This document shows positions 36,231 through 46,146 of a stretch of 64,000 bases of DNA, in pieces. This DNA is from Bradyrhizobium guangxiense (GTDB lineage Bacteria; Pseudomonadota; Alphaproteobacteria; Rhizobiales; Xanthobacteraceae). The stretch spans positions 7,036,501 through 7,100,500 of the forward strand of contig NZ_CP022219.1 of the NCBI RefSeq assembly GCF_004114915.1, given 5' to 3'. The notes under the pieces are model-generated. The model was given only the letters and a program-made list of their open reading frames with translations, had not been told where the DNA came from and did no database searches. Position 1 is the stretch's first letter. The number at the start of each line of letters is the position of its first letter. A program made the translations under genes and the position numbers.

Positions 36231-37196
36231 ATGGATCGCCGCAAATTCATGACCGGATGTCTCGCCCTGCCGCTGCTGGCTCGAACGGGTGAGGCGCGAG
36301 CGCAGGCCGGGTTGACCAAGATCGTCTTCCCGTTTGCCGCCGGGGCCGGCGGCGACACGCTGTGCCGGCTGATCGCGCAGGAGATGGCGCCGGTGCTGCA
36401 GCGGACCGTCGTGGTCGAGAACCGCACCGGTGGCGACGGCCTGATCGGCATCAAGGCGGTGAAGGGCGCAAGCCCCGACGGCAGCATGGTGCTGGTGACG
36501 ACCGGCCCGACCATGTACCTGCTGCCGATGGTCGAGGCGACGCCGAGCTTCGACACCTCCAAGGATTTCGTTCCGGTGTCACTGCTGGCGCGGTTCGAGT
36601 TCGCCGTGGTGATTGGTCCGGGGGTTGAAGTCGCCGACTTCAGGGCATTCGTCGCCTGGCTGAAAGCGCATCCTGACAAGACCTCGTTCGGCGTACCGAG
36701 CAACGGCACCATTCCGCATTTCATGGGCTCCAAGCTCGAGAAGGATCTCGGCATTCCCCTGACCCGCGTGCCTTATCGCGGCAGCGCGCCGATCCTCAAC
36801 GATCTCGTCGGCGGCCACATCTCTTTCGGCATCACTACGCTGGCCGATGCGCTGCCGCAGCATCGTGCCAAGGGTGTGAAGATCATCGCTGTGTCGAGCG
36901 CCGAACGCTCGCCGTTCGCGCCTGACGTTCCAAGCCTGAGGGAGAGCGGCATCGATCTCGTTGCCGACGCCTGGTACGGCATGTGGCTTCCCGCCGGCAG
37001 CCCGTCGGAGTTTGCAAGCAAGCTCGGCGCGGCCGCGAGCGCCGCACTCGCCAAGTCCGAGGTGAAGGAGAAACTGACGGCGATCGGCCTCATTCCGGTC
37101 GGCAGCAATGCGGATGGATTGACGAAGGAGCTCGCCGCGAACACCGCGCTGTGGCAGCCGATCGTGAAGGCGACGGGATACAAGATCGAGAATTGA
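36231..37196 (+). CDS. Bug/TctC-family tripartite tricarboxylate transporter substrate-binding protein
   Basis: A 321-residue exported solute-binding protein. A Tat-like signal peptide (MDRRKFMTG, cleavage near residue 26) is followed by the Bug pattern: [45 protein letters not shown] and [25 protein letters not shown] precedes the ATG at 36231. No tctA or tctB partner is nearby, so it is an orphan. The ligand is probably a small carboxylate, inferred from the family only. It lies divergent to proB, inside the otherwise core obgE-proB interval. Confidence 0.88.
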   Translation: MDRRKFMTGCLALPLLARTGEARAQAGLTKIVFPFAAGAGGDTLCRLIAQEMAPVLQRTVVVENRTGGDGLIGIKAVKGASPDGSMVLVTTGPTMYLLPMVEATPSFDTSKDFVPVSLLARFEFAVVIGPGVEVADFRAFVAWLKAHPDKTSFGVPSNGTIPHFMGSKLEKDLGIPLTRVPYRGSAPILNDLVGGHISFGITTLADALPQHRAKGVKIIAVSSAERSPFAPDVPSLRESGIDLVADAWYGMWLPAGSPSEFASKLGAAASAALAKSEVKEKLTAIGLIPVGSNADGLTKELAANTALWQPIVKATGYKIEN

Positions 37197-37212
37197 GAAG
37201 CGCGGCGCGTTC

Positions 37213-37336
37213 CACTTTATCCCCTCATCCTGAGGAGCGCGCCGTTGCGCGCCTCTCGAAGGATGAAAGGCCCCCGCTGCACCAGCCGGGCCTGCATGGT
37301 TCGAGACGGCGCTTCGCGCCTCCTCACCATGAGGGT
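37213..37336. repeat. Palindromic repeat, CCTCATCCTGAGGAG family
   Basis: Begins CCCCTCATCCTGAGGAGC with an inner GCGCGCCGTTGCGCGC, and ends GGCGCTTCGCGCC and CTCACCATGAGGGT. It fills the gap between two convergent genes. It is a different sequence family from the CATTCCGG elements. Confidence 0.75.
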
Positions 37337-38971
37337 TTACATCTTCGCGCGCTGCGCGATGCCGTCCTTGATCGCCGCGAGCTCTGCCTCATCCCAGATG
37401 CCGATCAAGACGCCGCCCTTCACCTGCAGCTGATTGTCGGCATAGGCCGCGATCTTCTCGCGCGGAGTGGTGATGTGGTCGTTCGGATGCAGGGCCCAGT
37501 CGAACAGCTCGGCCTGCAACCGCGCGATGATGCCAGCGCACTCCGGGTCGTCGCCGCGATCGACATATTCTTGCGGATCGGTTTCGAGGTCGTACAGCAT
37601 CGGGCGGAAGCCGGAGGCATGGACGTATTTCCAGCGGCCGTCGAACACCATGAACAGGCGGCAGCGTTCGATCGGCTGGGTCAGCTTCAGCCGCACGTCC
37701 TGCATGGCATAGTCGTATTCGGAGAACGCCACCTTGCGCCAATCTAGCGGCGTCGATCCACGCAGCAGTGGCAGCAGCGAGCGTCCTTCGAGAATGTGGC
37801 CCGGCACCTTGCCGCCGAAATAATCGACGAAGGTGGGCGCAAGGTCGATGGCCTCGACCAGCGCGTCGCTGCGTGTGCCGCGCGTGGCGTCAGCCTCCTT
37901 CGAGGGATCGATGATGATCAGCGGAATCTTCGCCGACTGTTCGTGGAACAGATCCTTCTCGCCCATCCAGTGATCGCCGAGATAATCGCCGTGATCGGAC
38001 GTGAACACGATCATGGTGCTGTCCAGCAGATCGCGCTCCTCCAAAAACTTCATCAGCACGCTCATCTGGTCGTCGATCTGGGTGATCAGGCCCATATAGG
38101 TCGGGATCACCTTCTCGCGGGCCTCGTCGCGCGCCATGTTGCGGGAGTAGCGCATGTCCATGTAGGCACCGAACACCGGATGCGGATTCTGCCGCTCGCG
38201 CATCGAGCGGATCACCGGGATCATGTCGTCGGTCGAATACATGCTGGCATAGGGCTCCGGCGCGATATAGGGCCAGTGCGGCTTGATGTAGGACAGGTGC
38301 AGGCACCACGGCTTGCCGTCGGTCTCGGCCTGGCTGATGAAGTCCATCGCGCGCCGCGTCATGTAGGGCGTCTCGGAATGCTCCTCCGGCACGCGCGCCG
38401 CCTTGTCAGCGTGCACCAGCAGCCAGCCGTTCTGCAATGAGCCGTCCTCCGCTGCGCCGGAATTGGCCCAGTGCTCCCAGGGATTGGTGGCGTCAAAACC
38501 TTGGCTGCGAAGATATTCGTCGTATTTCGGACGCGGCCGCCCCGTGGGATGTAGCCCATCGTCGCGTTCATACGGCTCGAAGCCGCATTCGGCGACATGC
38601 ACGCCGATGATCGATTCCGGGGGAATGCCGAGCGCCTTCATGCCTTCGAGATCGGGCGCCATGTGAGTCTTGCCGACCAGCACGTTGCGCACGCCGATCT
38701 TCTTGAGGTGGTCGCCGAGCGTGGGCTCGCCGACGCGCAGCGGCCAGCCGTTCCAGTGCGAGCCGTGCGAGCGCATGTAGCGGCCGGTGTAGAACGACAT
38801 CCGCGAGGGACCGCAGATCGGCGATTGCACATAGGCCTTGCTGAACAGCACGCCGCGCCTGGCCATGGCGTCGATGTTCGGTGTCTTCAGTGTGGGATGG
38901 CCGGTGCAGCCGAGGTAATCATAACGAAGCTGGTCGCACATGATCCAGAGAACGTTCTTCGCGCGCGCCAT
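37337..38971 (-). CDS. Sulfatase-family hydrolase (phosphonate monoester hydrolase-like)
   Basis: A 544-residue protein of the alkaline phosphatase/sulfatase superfamily. Residues 53-57 are CGPSR, the C-x-P-x-R signature whose Cys is converted to formylglycine. Metal ligands include Asp13 (in WIMCDQLR) and Asp-His in TSDHGDYLGDH. The segment ICGPSRMSFYTGRYMRSHG resembles rhizobial phosphonate monoester hydrolases, which also cut sulfate and phosphate esters. There is no signal peptide, so it is cytoplasmic. The formylglycine-generating enzyme must be encoded elsewhere. Substrate unknown. It converges with the Bug gene. Confidence 0.87.
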   Translation of the reverse strand: MARAKNVLWIMCDQLRYDYLGCTGHPTLKTPNIDAMARRGVLFSKAYVQSPICGPSRMSFYTGRYMRSHGSHWNGWPLRVGEPTLGDHLKKIGVRNVLVGKTHMAPDLEGMKALGIPPESIIGVHVAECGFEPYERDDGLHPTGRPRPKYDEYLRSQGFDATNPWEHWANSGAAEDGSLQNGWLLVHADKAARVPEEHSETPYMTRRAMDFISQAETDGKPWCLHLSYIKPHWPYIAPEPYASMYSTDDMIPVIRSMRERQNPHPVFGAYMDMRYSRNMARDEAREKVIPTYMGLITQIDDQMSVLMKFLEERDLLDSTMIVFTSDHGDYLGDHWMGEKDLFHEQSAKIPLIIIDPSKEADATRGTRSDALVEAIDLAPTFVDYFGGKVPGHILEGRSLLPLLRGSTPLDWRKVAFSEYDYAMQDVRLKLTQPIERCRLFMVFDGRWKYVHASGFRPMLYDLETDPQEYVDRGDDPECAGIIARLQAELFDWALHPNDHITTPREKIAAYADNQLQVKGGVLIGIWDEAELAAIKDGIAQRAKM

Positions 38972-39065
38972 GCGTCATCCCTGCCGTTTCTTGATTGTTC
39001 GATGCTGCGCTATCGCGCTGGCGAAGACAAGCCGGTGATATGTGTGGCCGCAGCCATATACTCCA

Positions 39066-39195
39066 CCGTCGTCCCTGCGAACGCAGGGACCCATAACCAC
39101 AGGGAGTAATTTGGCGAAGACTCGTCGTTTGGTACTATGACCATCCGCAATCGATAGATCACGCGGTATGGGTCCCTGCGTTCGCAGGGACGACA
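39066..39195. repeat. Palindromic repeat, GTCCCTGCGAACGCAGGGAC family
   Basis: GTCGTCCCTGCGAACGCAGGGACCCATA at the left end is matched by TATGGGTCCCTGCGTTCGCAGGGACGAC at the right end, about 130 bases overall. Each arm is itself a palindrome. It lies upstream of the sulfatase gene and downstream of obgE and ends at the obgE stop codon. Confidence 0.85.
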
Positions 39196-39196
39196 G

Positions 39197-40321
<1,125 letters not shown>

Positions 40322-40392
40322 TTAACCCGGTGGCACGATCCGCATGACCGGGATGTGATATAGCCGATCCGAAACAGGGGCGGGCGTTGCGG

Positions 40393-41367
40393 ATGCGGCG
40401 GCGGGAGTTCATCGGAGGCGCGATCGCGGTCGCAGCATTGTCGCGTGCGCACGCGCAAGCGGCCATGCCGGTCATCGGCTTTCTCCATGCCGGCTCGGCC
40501 GAGGAGAACGTCAAGCGGCTCGCGGCGTTTCGCAAGGGACTCGCGAGCGGCGGCTTCACCGAGGGGCAGAACGTCGCGGTGGAATATCGATGGGCGTCGG
40601 GCCGCAACGAGGAACTGCCGGCGCTCGCGGCTGATCTGGTCCGCCGAAACGTCGCGCTGATCGCGACGCCCGGAAGCACGGCAGCGGCCGTGGCGGCGCG
40701 GAAGGCGACGGCGACGATCCCGATCGTGTTTTCGTCGGGCACCGATCCGGTCGCGCTCGGCCTCGTCGAAAGCCTCAATCGTCCAGGCGGCAATGCTACC
40801 GGCATCACCTCGCTCAATGCCGAGCTGTCGGCCAAGCGGCTCGGCATCTTTCGCGAGCTCGTGCCGGGCGTGTCGCGCTATTTCGCGCTGGTGAAGCCCG
40901 GCTCGGCGCTGGCCGCGCCCTTTGTCGCCGATCTGCAGCACGCCGCGGCGCCGCTCGGCGTCCGCGTCGAGGTGCTCAATGCCGATACGGAAGCCGAGAT
41001 CGATGGCGCCTTCGCGCAGCTGTCGCCGGCGCGGGGGGCGGGCCTGGTGTTCGGCCCGGAGGGTTTTTTCTACGTCTATCGCGCCCGCATTGCCGAGCTC
41101 GCGCTGCGCCACCAGGTGCCCACCATCTTCGACGTCCGCGACTATGTCGAGGCCGGCGGGCTCGCGAGCTACGGCTCGGACTATTTCAACGTGATGGAGC
41201 TGGCCGGCCAATACACGGCGCGTGTACTCAAGGGCGCGCGGCCGGCCGAGCTGCCGGTGCAGCAGGCGACCAAGTTCGAGCTCGTGCTCAACCGCAAGAC
41301 CGCGGCGATCCTCGGCCTTTCGATCTCGCCGACGCTGCTTGCGACCGCCGACGATGTGATCGAATAG
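40393..41367 (+). CDS. ABC transporter substrate-binding protein (DUF534/TrpX-like type)
   Basis: A 324-residue exported binding protein. It has a twin-arginine signal (MRRREFIGGAIAVAALSRAHA), then PVIGFLHAGSAEENVKRLAAFRKGL, the N-terminal lobe of the ABC-substrate-binding family abundant in Bradyrhizobium. GTDPVALGLVESLNRPGGNATGI-like segments are diagnostic. No permease or ATPase gene is adjacent, so its transporter is unknown. The ATG at 40393 is used; a TTG two codons earlier is possible. It is divergent from obgE. Confidence 0.87.
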   Translation: MRRREFIGGAIAVAALSRAHAQAAMPVIGFLHAGSAEENVKRLAAFRKGLASGGFTEGQNVAVEYRWASGRNEELPALAADLVRRNVALIATPGSTAAAVAARKATATIPIVFSSGTDPVALGLVESLNRPGGNATGITSLNAELSAKRLGIFRELVPGVSRYFALVKPGSALAAPFVADLQHAAAPLGVRVEVLNADTEAEIDGAFAQLSPARGAGLVFGPEGFFYVYRARIAELALRHQVPTIFDVRDYVEAGGLASYGSDYFNVMELAGQYTARVLKGARPAELPVQQATKFELVLNRKTAAILGLSISPTLLATADDVIE

Positions 41368-41370
41368 CCG

Positions 41371-41850
41371 CTATCCCGGCCGCCGCCGGATCAGGAATTT
41401 CTGCATCCCCTCCAGCACCAGCTCCTTGCGCTGGTTGAACACGATGCTGCGAAGCGTCACCGCACCGGTCGTGCGGCCCGGCACCAGCTCGGTGACCTCG
41501 AGCGCCGGATAGATGGTGTCGTCGGCGAACACCGGCTTGAGGAAGCGGCTCGATTGCTCGAGGAAGCCGACCAGGGATTCCTCGACCATGAACGGAAACA
41601 GGCCGGCGCCGGGCGCGGTGTGGATCAGGGTCTGGAAGCCGTGGGCGAGCAGCTGCGGCATGCCCCGGCTGCGGCAATATTCCACGTCGTAGTGCACGGG
41701 ATGGGTGTCGCCGCTCGCGGTCTGGAATGCCGCGAACACAGCTGTCGTCTGGGTCCTGCTCGGCAGCACGAAACGCTCACCGACCACGAAATCCTCAAAC
41801 CAGCGTTGCGTCGGGATCATGCGATGCTGGGTCGGGTCGAAATCGGTCAT
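41371..41850 (-). CDS. MaoC-family dehydratase
   Basis: A 159-residue hot-dog-fold protein. ASGDTHPVHYD carries the Asp and His of the MaoC/R-hydratase catalytic dyad and AHGFQTL follows. Members hydrate enoyl-CoA or related thioesters. AAGGAAAG precedes the ATG. It converges with the ABC binding-protein gene (3 bases apart) and shares no obvious operon, so the pathway is unknown. Confidence 0.87.
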   Translation of the reverse strand: MTDFDPTQHRMIPTQRWFEDFVVGERFVLPSRTQTTAVFAAFQTASGDTHPVHYDVEYCRSRGMPQLLAHGFQTLIHTAPGAGLFPFMVEESLVGFLEQSSRFLKPVFADDTIYPALEVTELVPGRTTGAVTLRSIVFNQRKELVLEGMQKFLIRRRPG

Positions 41851-41998
41851 GTCGCAGCTCTTTCCTTCGTGGGCCGCTATGGCTACCGCGACGCGAAGAG
41901 TGCGACAATCCGTTCAATTCGGCGATGCAGGCTTGTCGCGGCGGCTCACGTCATTAAAACGACCGCAAGCGACTCTCCCAGCCGATTCCTGACGCCTC

Positions 41999-42031
41999 CG
42001 TCATTGCGAGCGCGGGCTCCTCGCAATGACG
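41999..42031. repeat. Short palindrome, CGTCATTGCGAG family
   Basis: CGTCATTGCGAGcgcgggCTcCTCGCAATGACGG: a perfect 12-base outer match around a short loop. It lies just upstream of the DMT transporter gene. Confidence 0.75.
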
Positions 42032-42056
42032 GGCCCCCGAACTCAGACGCGTTGCA

Positions 42057-42971
42057 ATGCCCCTGTTCAAGAACCTCTCCGCCTATGACGACCGATCGGC
42101 GCGCCTCGTCGGCATTGCACTCATGGTGCTGTCGATCTTCATGTTCTCGTTCGGCGACGCCATGGGCAAGTTCCTGGTGGGCACCTATTCGGTGGGGCAA
42201 TTGCTGTTCCTGCGCGCCTGCGCGGCGCTCTTGTTGCTGTCGCCGCTGATCTGGAAGCAGCGTCACCAGTTCCTGCATCTGGAGCGGCCGCGCCTGCAGC
42301 TGTTCCGCGTCGTGCTCTCGACGCTGGAGGTCGCCGCCTTCTTCCTCGCGACGGTCTATCTGCCGCTTGCCGACGTCATCACCTATTATCTCGCCGGTCC
42401 CATCTTCGTCACCGCGATGTCGGCGATCTTCCTGGGCGAGAGGGTCGGCTGGCGGCGCTGGACCGCGATCCTGATCGGCTTCTGCGGCGTGTTGATCGCG
42501 CTGCGGCCGTCGGCGCAGACCGTCAGCCTGCCGGCGCTAATCGCACTCGGCGGCAGCCTGTCATTTGCGACCCTGATGCTGATTACGCGCAGCCTGCGCA
42601 AGACGCCGGATATCGTGATGGCGTCGTCGCAATTCGTCGGCACGTTCTCGCTGGGCGCGGTGCTGTCGGCGTTCAACTGGGTGCCGCCGACCGCCGGCAG
42701 CCTCGTGTTCTTCGCGCTGGCCGGCGTCATTTCGGTCACCGCGCTGTTCTGCGTCAACCGCTCGCTCAAGCTGGCGCCGGCCAGCGTCGTGGTGCCGTAC
42801 CAGTATTCGATGATTGTCTGGGCCGTGATCTTCGGCTTCGTCGTGTTCGGCGACGCGCCGTCGATTGCGACCATCGTCGGCGCGGCCATCATCATCGGTG
42901 CCGGGTTCTACATCTATCTGCGCGAGCGCGATCTGGGGCGGGCGAGTGAGGATGTGAATCCGCCGGCGTGA
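42057..42971 (+). CDS. DMT-superfamily (EamA) transporter
   Basis: A 304-residue integral membrane protein with about ten hydrophobic segments in two EamA repeats, for example around FMFSFGDAMGKF and LVFFALAGVISVTALF. It probably exports or imports a small metabolite; the substrate is unknown. The ATG at 42057 follows the short palindrome. It converges with the GNAT gene across a strong hairpin. Confidence 0.85.
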   Translation: MPLFKNLSAYDDRSARLVGIALMVLSIFMFSFGDAMGKFLVGTYSVGQLLFLRACAALLLLSPLIWKQRHQFLHLERPRLQLFRVVLSTLEVAAFFLATVYLPLADVITYYLAGPIFVTAMSAIFLGERVGWRRWTAILIGFCGVLIALRPSAQTVSLPALIALGGSLSFATLMLITRSLRKTPDIVMASSQFVGTFSLGAVLSAFNWVPPTAGSLVFFALAGVISVTALFCVNRSLKLAPASVVVPYQYSMIVWAVIFGFVVFGDAPSIATIVGAAIIIGAGFYIYLRERDLGRASEDVNPPA

Positions 42972-42975
42972 TACC

Positions 42976-43004
42976 CACCCTCCCCTGCCCTGCAGGGGAG
43001 GGTG
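42976..43004. terminator. Strong hairpin between convergent DMT and GNAT genes
   Basis: A 13-bp perfect stem (caccctcccctgc with gcaggggagggtg) and a 3-base loop, five bases after the DMT stop codon. There is no T-run. It is probably a palindromic repeat acting as a transcript end for one or both genes. Confidence 0.55.
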
Positions 43005-43013
43005 ATCAGCGCC

Positions 43014-43607
43014 CTACCTCATCCGGCGCGCGCTGCTCCAGCTCTTCAGCGACGCCCACACGCCGCGCGACAGACGGAAGCAGTCGACCGGCGTCGAGGA
43101 GCCCAGCGCCAGGAAGCGGTGCAGCTGCACGCCGCTCCACTGGAAGCCGCACTTCTCCAGCACCTTGCGCGAGGCGGGGTTGGTGACGCGCGCGCCAGCG
43201 TGGAGATGCTCGTCATCGAACTCCTCGAAGAAGAAGTCGATCGCGCCGCGTGCGGCCTCGGTGGCAAAGCCCCGGCCCCAATGCTCGACGCCGAGCCAGT
43301 AGCCGAGCTCGGCATTGCCTGGTGTCGAGCAGTCGATGCCGACCATGCCGACTGGCGTGGTGTCGTGCTCGATCAGGAACACGGTCTCGCTGCCGAGCGC
43401 GGCGGTGGCGCGGATGAATTCGGCGGCGTCGTCCTGGGAATAGGGATGCGGCAGGCGTCGGGGGTTTTCGGCGACGCGGCGATCGTTGGCGAGCCGGGCA
43501 ATGGTCCTGACGTCGGCCAGCGTCGGCCGCCGCAAGGTCAGCCGCTCGGTGGCGACGACACCCGGTCTCGCCTCCCGCAAGGTCACGCTCGAGAAATCCT
43601 GCAACAT
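43014..43607 (-). CDS. GNAT-family N-acetyltransferase (RimJ/RimL-like)
   Basis: A 197-residue acetyltransferase. It has the pattern TERLTLRRPTLADV, ELGYWLGVEHWGRGFATEAARGAI (acetyl-CoA loop GRGFATEA) and NPASRKVLEKCGF, as in RimJ/RimL-type enzymes. The start at 43607 is supported by GGAG upstream; a GTG at 43628 would add seven residues. It lies in the conserved rpmA-obgE interval, where a GNAT gene is usual. Target unknown. Confidence 0.88.
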   Translation of the reverse strand: MLQDFSSVTLREARPGVVATERLTLRRPTLADVRTIARLANDRRVAENPRRLPHPYSQDDAAEFIRATAALGSETVFLIEHDTTPVGMVGIDCSTPGNAELGYWLGVEHWGRGFATEAARGAIDFFFEEFDDEHLHAGARVTNPASRKVLEKCGFQWSGVQLHRFLALGSSTPVDCFRLSRGVWASLKSWSSARRMR

Positions 43608-43664
43608 GTCCGGCTCCGTGAAAGTCACTAATTCAAAGTGAGCAAAGAAGAAGTGAGCAAGAAA

Positions 43665-43691
43665 AGGGGAGGCCGGTTTCCCGCCTCCCCT
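43665..43691 (-). terminator. Rho-independent terminator after rpmA
   Basis: A 9-bp stem (aggggaggc with gcctcccct) is followed on the minus strand by TTTTCTTGC. A second hairpin at 43719-43751, with one mismatch, lies just after the rpmA stop. Together they separate rplU-rpmA from the GNAT gene. Confidence 0.7.
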
Positions 43692-43767
43692 GGAGCCTTC
43701 GATCTCAGTGATCTCTAGGACTCCGCCGGTTCAGTCGGGACCGGCGGACTCCAATTTGATCCACCGT

Positions 43768-44037
43768 CTATTCAGCAGCCTCTGCGATCGGGAGTACCGA
43801 TACGAAGGTGCGGCCGTTGGCTTTGGCCTGGAACGCAACACGACCCTCGATCTTGGCGAACAGAGTATGGTCCGTGCCCATGCCGACATTAAGGCCGGGG
43901 TGCCAGGTGGTGCCGCGCTGACGCGCAATGATGTTGCCGGGAGTGACGATCTCCCCGCCGAACGCCTTGATACCGAGGCGCTTGCCCTTGGAATCGCGTC
44001 CGTTACGCGATGAACCGCCTGCTTTTTTGTGAGCCAT
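43768..44037 (-). CDS. rpmA: 50S ribosomal protein L27
   Basis: An 89-residue L27. The start [16 protein letters not shown] is the form without a cleavable N-terminal extension. [17 protein letters not shown] is conserved. It is transcribed after rplU. Confidence 0.98.
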   Translation of the reverse strand: MAHKKAGGSSRNGRDSKGKRLGIKAFGGEIVTPGNIIARQRGTTWHPGLNVGMGTDHTLFAKIEGRVAFQAKANGRTFVSVLPIAEAAE

Positions 44038-44139
44038 GGCTCGTCTCCGAAATCCTGCGTAGTTCTAGGTCAATTCCTTGACGGAATCATTTCAAAACGT
44101 CTCACGCATCAATTCGTGAATTGGCGTGATCGGCTTTCG

Positions 44140-44514
44140 TTACTCGGCGGCCTCTTTCGCGACCTTCTCCTTCTTCGGACGCGGGCCCTTGGTGGGCTTG
44201 GCGCCGTCAGCCAGGATCTCGGAAATGCGGAGAACCGTGATCTCGTCGCGATAGCCGCGCTTGCGGCGCGAATTCTTGCGGCGGCGCTTCTTGAACGCGA
44301 TGACCTTGGGGCCGCGCTTGTGGTCGAGCACCTCGACCGCAACGGACGCACCTGCGACCGTCGGAACACCCAGCACCGGCGTGTCGCCGCCGAGCACCAG
44401 CACTTCATTCAACTGCACGATCGAGCCGACTTCGCCTTCGATCTTGCCAACTTCGAGAACATCATCCGGGACGACGCGGTATTGCTTGCCGCCGGTTTTG
44501 ATGACTGCGAACAT
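44140..44514 (-). CDS. rplU: 50S ribosomal protein L21
   Basis: A 124-residue L21. MFAVIKTGGKQYRV and the basic FKKRRRKNSRRKRGYRD are conserved. A lysine/alanine-rich C-terminal tail of about 20 residues extends beyond the Escherichia coli protein, as usual in rhizobia. First gene of the rplU-rpmA unit. Confidence 0.98.
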   Translation of the reverse strand: MFAVIKTGGKQYRVVPDDVLEVGKIEGEVGSIVQLNEVLVLGGDTPVLGVPTVAGASVAVEVLDHKRGPKVIAFKKRRRKNSRRKRGYRDEITVLRISEILADGAKPTKGPRPKKEKVAKEAAE

Positions 44515-44844
44515 CGTTCTTTCTCCGTGTTCAATCCCGGCCTCGTGACGGATTGTCCGGGCCGGCTTTTTGTCAGTCGCTATGGGTTTATGTGCATTTT
44601 GTGCGGGTGGGACTTATCCCTTTGAAAACCCACGCAAAAACAAGCGGCGCGAGAAACGCCCCGCGCCGGCTGTGGGACTTATAGCCGCCGGACGCTCAGA
44701 GTCAAGGAAAAGCAGGCGAAAAGCGCCCGGATTTGAAGGATTTGGCCGTGCCGCCGGCCTTCAGCCGAATCTCGACCGGCTTTGCAACAAACCGGTTCCC
44801 CCGCCGTTAGTCCGGCCGGCACACGTAAGCGGGCAAGGGCTCCC
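44515..44844. other. 330-base divergent region between rplU and the ROK gene
   Basis: No gene seen. It must contain the rplU promoter and leader (minus strand) and the promoter of the ROK-family gene (plus strand). A stretch rich in A and AAC around 44620-44650 contrasts with the GC-rich flanks. I found no clear riboswitch or L21-leader structure. Confidence 0.5.
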
Positions 44845-45972
44845 ATGGCAACCGACGAACTGGTTAAGACGACAACGGGCATCGCCCATCACGGCGCCGA
44901 GCGGCTGCCATCGGTGGACATCGACAGTTTCAACATCGAGATGAAGGACGAGGACGGCTTCCTCGGCGACCGCGCCAGCAAGGGCGCGTTCCGTGACATC
45001 CTGGACCGCTGGCGCAAGCCGCTGCGCAAGACCGGCGAGGACCCGTTCGGCAAGGAGCCGTCGGAGAGCATCAGCAAGAAGACGCTGGACGCGATCCTTG
45101 TCGGCGACGACACCGAGGCTTCCGCGGTCGTGCACAGCGCCATCGAGGACTTCGCGCAGGAGCTCGCCTACGTCACGCGGCGCTTCCTCAAGACCAAGGC
45201 CTGGGCCAAGACCGAGCGTATCGTGGTCGGCGGCGGCTTCCGCGATTCCCGGCTCGGCGAGCTCGCGATCGCGCGCACCGAGATCATCCTGAAATCCGAG
45301 GATTTCAAGATCGACATGATGCCGATCCGCCATCACCCCGATGAAGCCGGCCTGATCGGCGCGCTGCATCTGGCGCCGTCGTGGATCTTCGAGGCCCATG
45401 ACAGCATCCTCGCCGTCGACATCGGCGGCACCAACATCCGCTGCGGCCTCGTGGAAACCAGCTGGAAGAAGGCCAACGACCTGTCGAAGGCCAAGGTGGT
45501 GAAATCCGAGCTGTGGCGTCATGCCGACGACGAGCCGACGCGCGAGGCCGCGGTGAAGCGGCTCACCAAGATGCTGAAGGGCCTGATCACCGAGGCCGAG
45601 GAGGAGGGCTTCAGGCTCGCGCCGTTCATCGGCATCGCCTGTCCCGGCGTGATCAACGCGGACGGCTCGATCGAGAAGGGCGCGCAAAATCTGCCGGGCA
45701 ATTGGGAGAGCAGCAAGTTCAACCTGCCGGCGAGCCTGATCGAGGGCATCCCGGTCATGGGCGAGCACGACACCGCGATCGTGATGCACAATGACGGCGT
45801 GGTGCAGGGCCTCTCCGAGGTGCCGTTCATGCAGGATGTCGAGCGCTGGGGCGTGCTCACCATCGGCACCGGGCTCGGCAATGCGCGCTTCACCAATCGC
45901 CGCAAGGAGAACGGCAAGGACCGGGATTCCACGGAGAATGGGAAGAAAAAGAGCAAATCGGACAAGGAGTAA
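44845..45972 (+). CDS. ROK-family sugar kinase-like protein with apparently permuted motif order
   Basis: A 375-residue protein carrying all the ROK/hexokinase-fold motifs, but in rotated order. The adenosine motif ERIVVGGGF is at 125-132 and the CONNECT-2-like DEAGLIGALHLAP at 166-178. Only then comes phosphate-1 ILAVDIGGTNIRCG (188-201), CONNECT-1 FIGIACPGV (261-269), NLPGNW (282-287), the catalytic-type Asp309 in GEHDTAIV, and phosphate-2 VLTIGTGLG (337-345). The protein then ends in a charged tail (352-375). Ordinary ROK proteins run phosphate-1 to adenosine. No CGC zinc motif is visible. Whether it phosphorylates a sugar is unknown. The ATG at 44845 is preceded by AAGGG. Confidence 0.8.
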   Translation: MATDELVKTTTGIAHHGAERLPSVDIDSFNIEMKDEDGFLGDRASKGAFRDILDRWRKPLRKTGEDPFGKEPSESISKKTLDAILVGDDTEASAVVHSAIEDFAQELAYVTRRFLKTKAWAKTERIVVGGGFRDSRLGELAIARTEIILKSEDFKIDMMPIRHHPDEAGLIGALHLAPSWIFEAHDSILAVDIGGTNIRCGLVETSWKKANDLSKAKVVKSELWRHADDEPTREAAVKRLTKMLKGLITEAEEEGFRLAPFIGIACPGVINADGSIEKGAQNLPGNWESSKFNLPASLIEGIPVMGEHDTAIVMHNDGVVQGLSEVPFMQDVERWGVLTIGTGLGNARFTNRRKENGKDRDSTENGKKKSKSDKE

Positions 45973-46098
45973 CCTTGACCGGTTAGGTTAAGGACCGGAT
46001 TGCGTTGCGGGATGCGGGCCGCACGCTAGGGTCGAATCGTCGCTTCCACTTGGCCGGCGAAGCCGCCCTTCACGGCCAGTATTTCAATGAGCGGCACC

Positions 46099-46146
46099 GG
46101 GACCGCCAGTGTTTACCGCGTCTGGCGGTCCCACCCCGTTTTTCAG
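46099..46146 (+). terminator. Rho-independent terminator between ROK and hydrolase genes
   Basis: An 11-bp perfect stem (gggaccgccag at 46099-46109 with ctggcggtccc at 46122-46132), 12-base loop, then accccgttttt on the plus strand. It lies between convergent genes and may serve both. Confidence 0.65.

Noticed and set aside
44845..45972. ROK-like protein as a simple truncation or a NagC-type repressor
   Set aside because: Each motif occurs once and none is missing, which argues against truncation. The N-terminus carries the adenosine motif, not a helix-turn-helix, which argues against NagC.
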